Below are positions 15,303-16,111 of a stretch of 16,111 bases of DNA, piece by piece (positions within the stretch are counted from its first letter, which is position 1; every line of letters begins with the position of its first letter). A program made the position numbers and the translations under genes. The stretch covers positions 1 through 16,111 of the forward strand of contig JAZOOR010000006.1 of NCBI GenBank assembly GCA_045655125.1, given 5' to 3'. Under the pieces are notes generated by a model. That model searched no databases and was not told the DNA's origin. It saw only the letters and a program-made list of their open reading frames with translations. The DNA comes from SIG578 sp045655125 (GTDB lineage: Bacteria > Bacillota > Clostridia > Oscillospirales > Ruminococcaceae).

Positions 15303-16111
15303 ATAAATCCGTTCCTTTCACAATGACATCATCAAACGGCTTTAATGTTCCGCTTCCGTTTGCTGCGGCACAAATCACATAGTCATCTTTCTCATAAATT
15401 ACATCTATTTTTCTAAAGAACATTTGCTGTGCAATTACAACATAAACGCCCTTATTTCCGTCCTTATCAAATCTGACAGCACTCTTTTTAACCTTATATC
15501 CTTTTGCGGTTGAAAAAATAATTTCTGCTTTTTCAAGCCTTGCGGAGCAAAACTTACCCGTCATATGCTCGGAGCTGACAAAAACTGCCATTTTGGAACT
15601 CGCTTCGTCAAGCACGACCTTCCTGACGGTTACGTTGCAAGGCTCGTCCGAAATATCGGTAAAGCGCATTTTGAGAGCCGTTCCCTCTTTAATTTTTTCA
15701 TTATACTCTCGGTCGTCAATCGGCAAAATCATTACATAATGCCAGGTAAAATCGGTTACAAGCTTGCCGATAGCTTTTTGTGAAACTTCCTGAGGCTTTG
15801 CATTTAAAATAAAATCATCTATCTGCGAAACAGACATTTGAGAAAGAGTACTGTATTTTGCAGTAGTTTCGTATCCATCGGAGGATATAACAAAGTTTCC
15901 GTTTTTTTCAGCTTTTACGGTTTTTAATGCATTTCTGATATTATTTTTTCTTGTTTCAAGCTCTTTTTTCAACTGCGAAATATAGCCACTAAAATCTTTT
16001 TCTTTTTCAGTAATAATGTTACGACGGTTTAAAAGAATCTGAAGGTCATCCTTGCACTTTGCAATCGCATCAGAATCAAATTGATATACAGCGTTTGACA
16101 GCTCCTTAATT
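15283..16111 (-). CDS. HlyD-like membrane-fusion/adaptor protein, N-terminus cut by the window edge
   Basis: The frame is open from the stop at 15283 to the right edge of the window, giving 275 visible residues; a TTG at 15972 is not a convincing start, because the frame continues in good protein sequence beyond it and no ribosome binding site precedes it. The first part (about 1-60 of what is seen) is charged and helical (KCKDDLQILLNRRN, ITEKEKDFSGYISQLKKEL), like the coiled-coil hairpin of HlyD-type proteins. The rest is beta-rich, with GVYVVIAQQMFFRKIDVIY and a C-terminal LKPFDDVIVKGTDLYDGKNL that resembles the end of clostridial proteins annotated as HlyD-family efflux periplasmic adaptors. 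No ABC or RND partner is visible. It overlaps ylmE by 20 bases, so it belongs to the division-gene operon. Its function is not established; membrane anchoring is expected but the N-terminus is missing. Confidence 0.7.
   Translation of the reverse strand, partial: IKELSNAVYQFDSDAIAKCKDDLQILLNRRNIITEKEKDFSGYISQLKKELETRKNNIRNALKTVKAEKNGNFVISSDGYETTAKYSTLSQMSVSQIDDFILNAKPQEVSQKAIGKLVTDFTWHYVMILPIDDREYNEKIKEGTALKMRFTDISDEPCNVTVRKVVLDEASSKMAVFVSSEHMTGKFCSARLEKAEIIFSTAKGYKVKKSAVRFDKDGNKGVYVVIAQQMFFRKIDVIYEKDDYVICAAANGSGTLKPFDDVIVKGTDLYDGKNL

Noticed and set aside
1..16111. CRISPR arrays, rRNA or tRNA genes, insertion sequences, prophage or defence genes
   Set aside because: Reading both strands gave no spaced repeats, no transposase or phage-like proteins and no RNA gene; nearly all sequence is used by recognisable housekeeping genes.

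Overview
The window looks like core chromosome from an AT-rich member of the Clostridia, most likely an Oscillospirales/Ruminococcaceae-type gut Firmicute. This is inferred from protein character (MazF, SepF, YlmH, DivIVA and YtvI of Firmicutes type), from strong AGGAGG ribosome binding sites, and from the order ylmE-sepF-ylmH-divIVA-ileS-lspA-rluD family. The gene content is largely housekeeping. I see no phage, transposon, CRISPR array, rRNA or tRNA, and no clear sign of recent transfer.

Left part (1-3199, all on the minus strand): a membrane-anchored VanY-type D,D-carboxypeptidase cut by the left edge follows prmA closely. prmA has its own strong promoter, which abuts the intrinsic terminator of the preceding unit. 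Upstream lie a MazF-type endoribonuclease without an adjacent antitoxin and a YtvI-like AI-2E family membrane protein.

Centre (3297-6335, plus strand): a promoter with near-consensus boxes and a very short leader drives a three-gene operon of a UPF0735 ACT-domain protein, homoserine dehydrogenase (hom) and aspartate kinase (lysC). lysC contains an in-frame internal start with a perfect Shine-Dalgarno, as in Bacillus aspartokinase II, so it probably yields both alpha and beta subunits. The operon ends in a strong hairpin terminator facing the terminator of the opposing operon.

Right part (6342-16111, minus strand, read right to left): an HlyD-like protein cut by the right edge, ylmE (YggS family), sepF, ylmH, divIVA and ileS form one tightly packed run with overlaps or gaps under 40 bases. 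A hairpin after ileS separates it from lspA, an RluD-family pseudouridine synthase and a two-gene (split) transketolase. The right-hand run joins Z-ring/envelope growth factors (SepF, DivIVA, the HlyD-like protein) with translation functions (IleS, YlmH) and lipoprotein maturation (LspA).

The points most worth a second look are the lysC internal start, the HlyD-like gene joined to the division cluster, the MazF gene without a visible antitoxin, and the overlap of promoter and terminator before prmA. Nothing here clearly amounts to a new multi-gene system.
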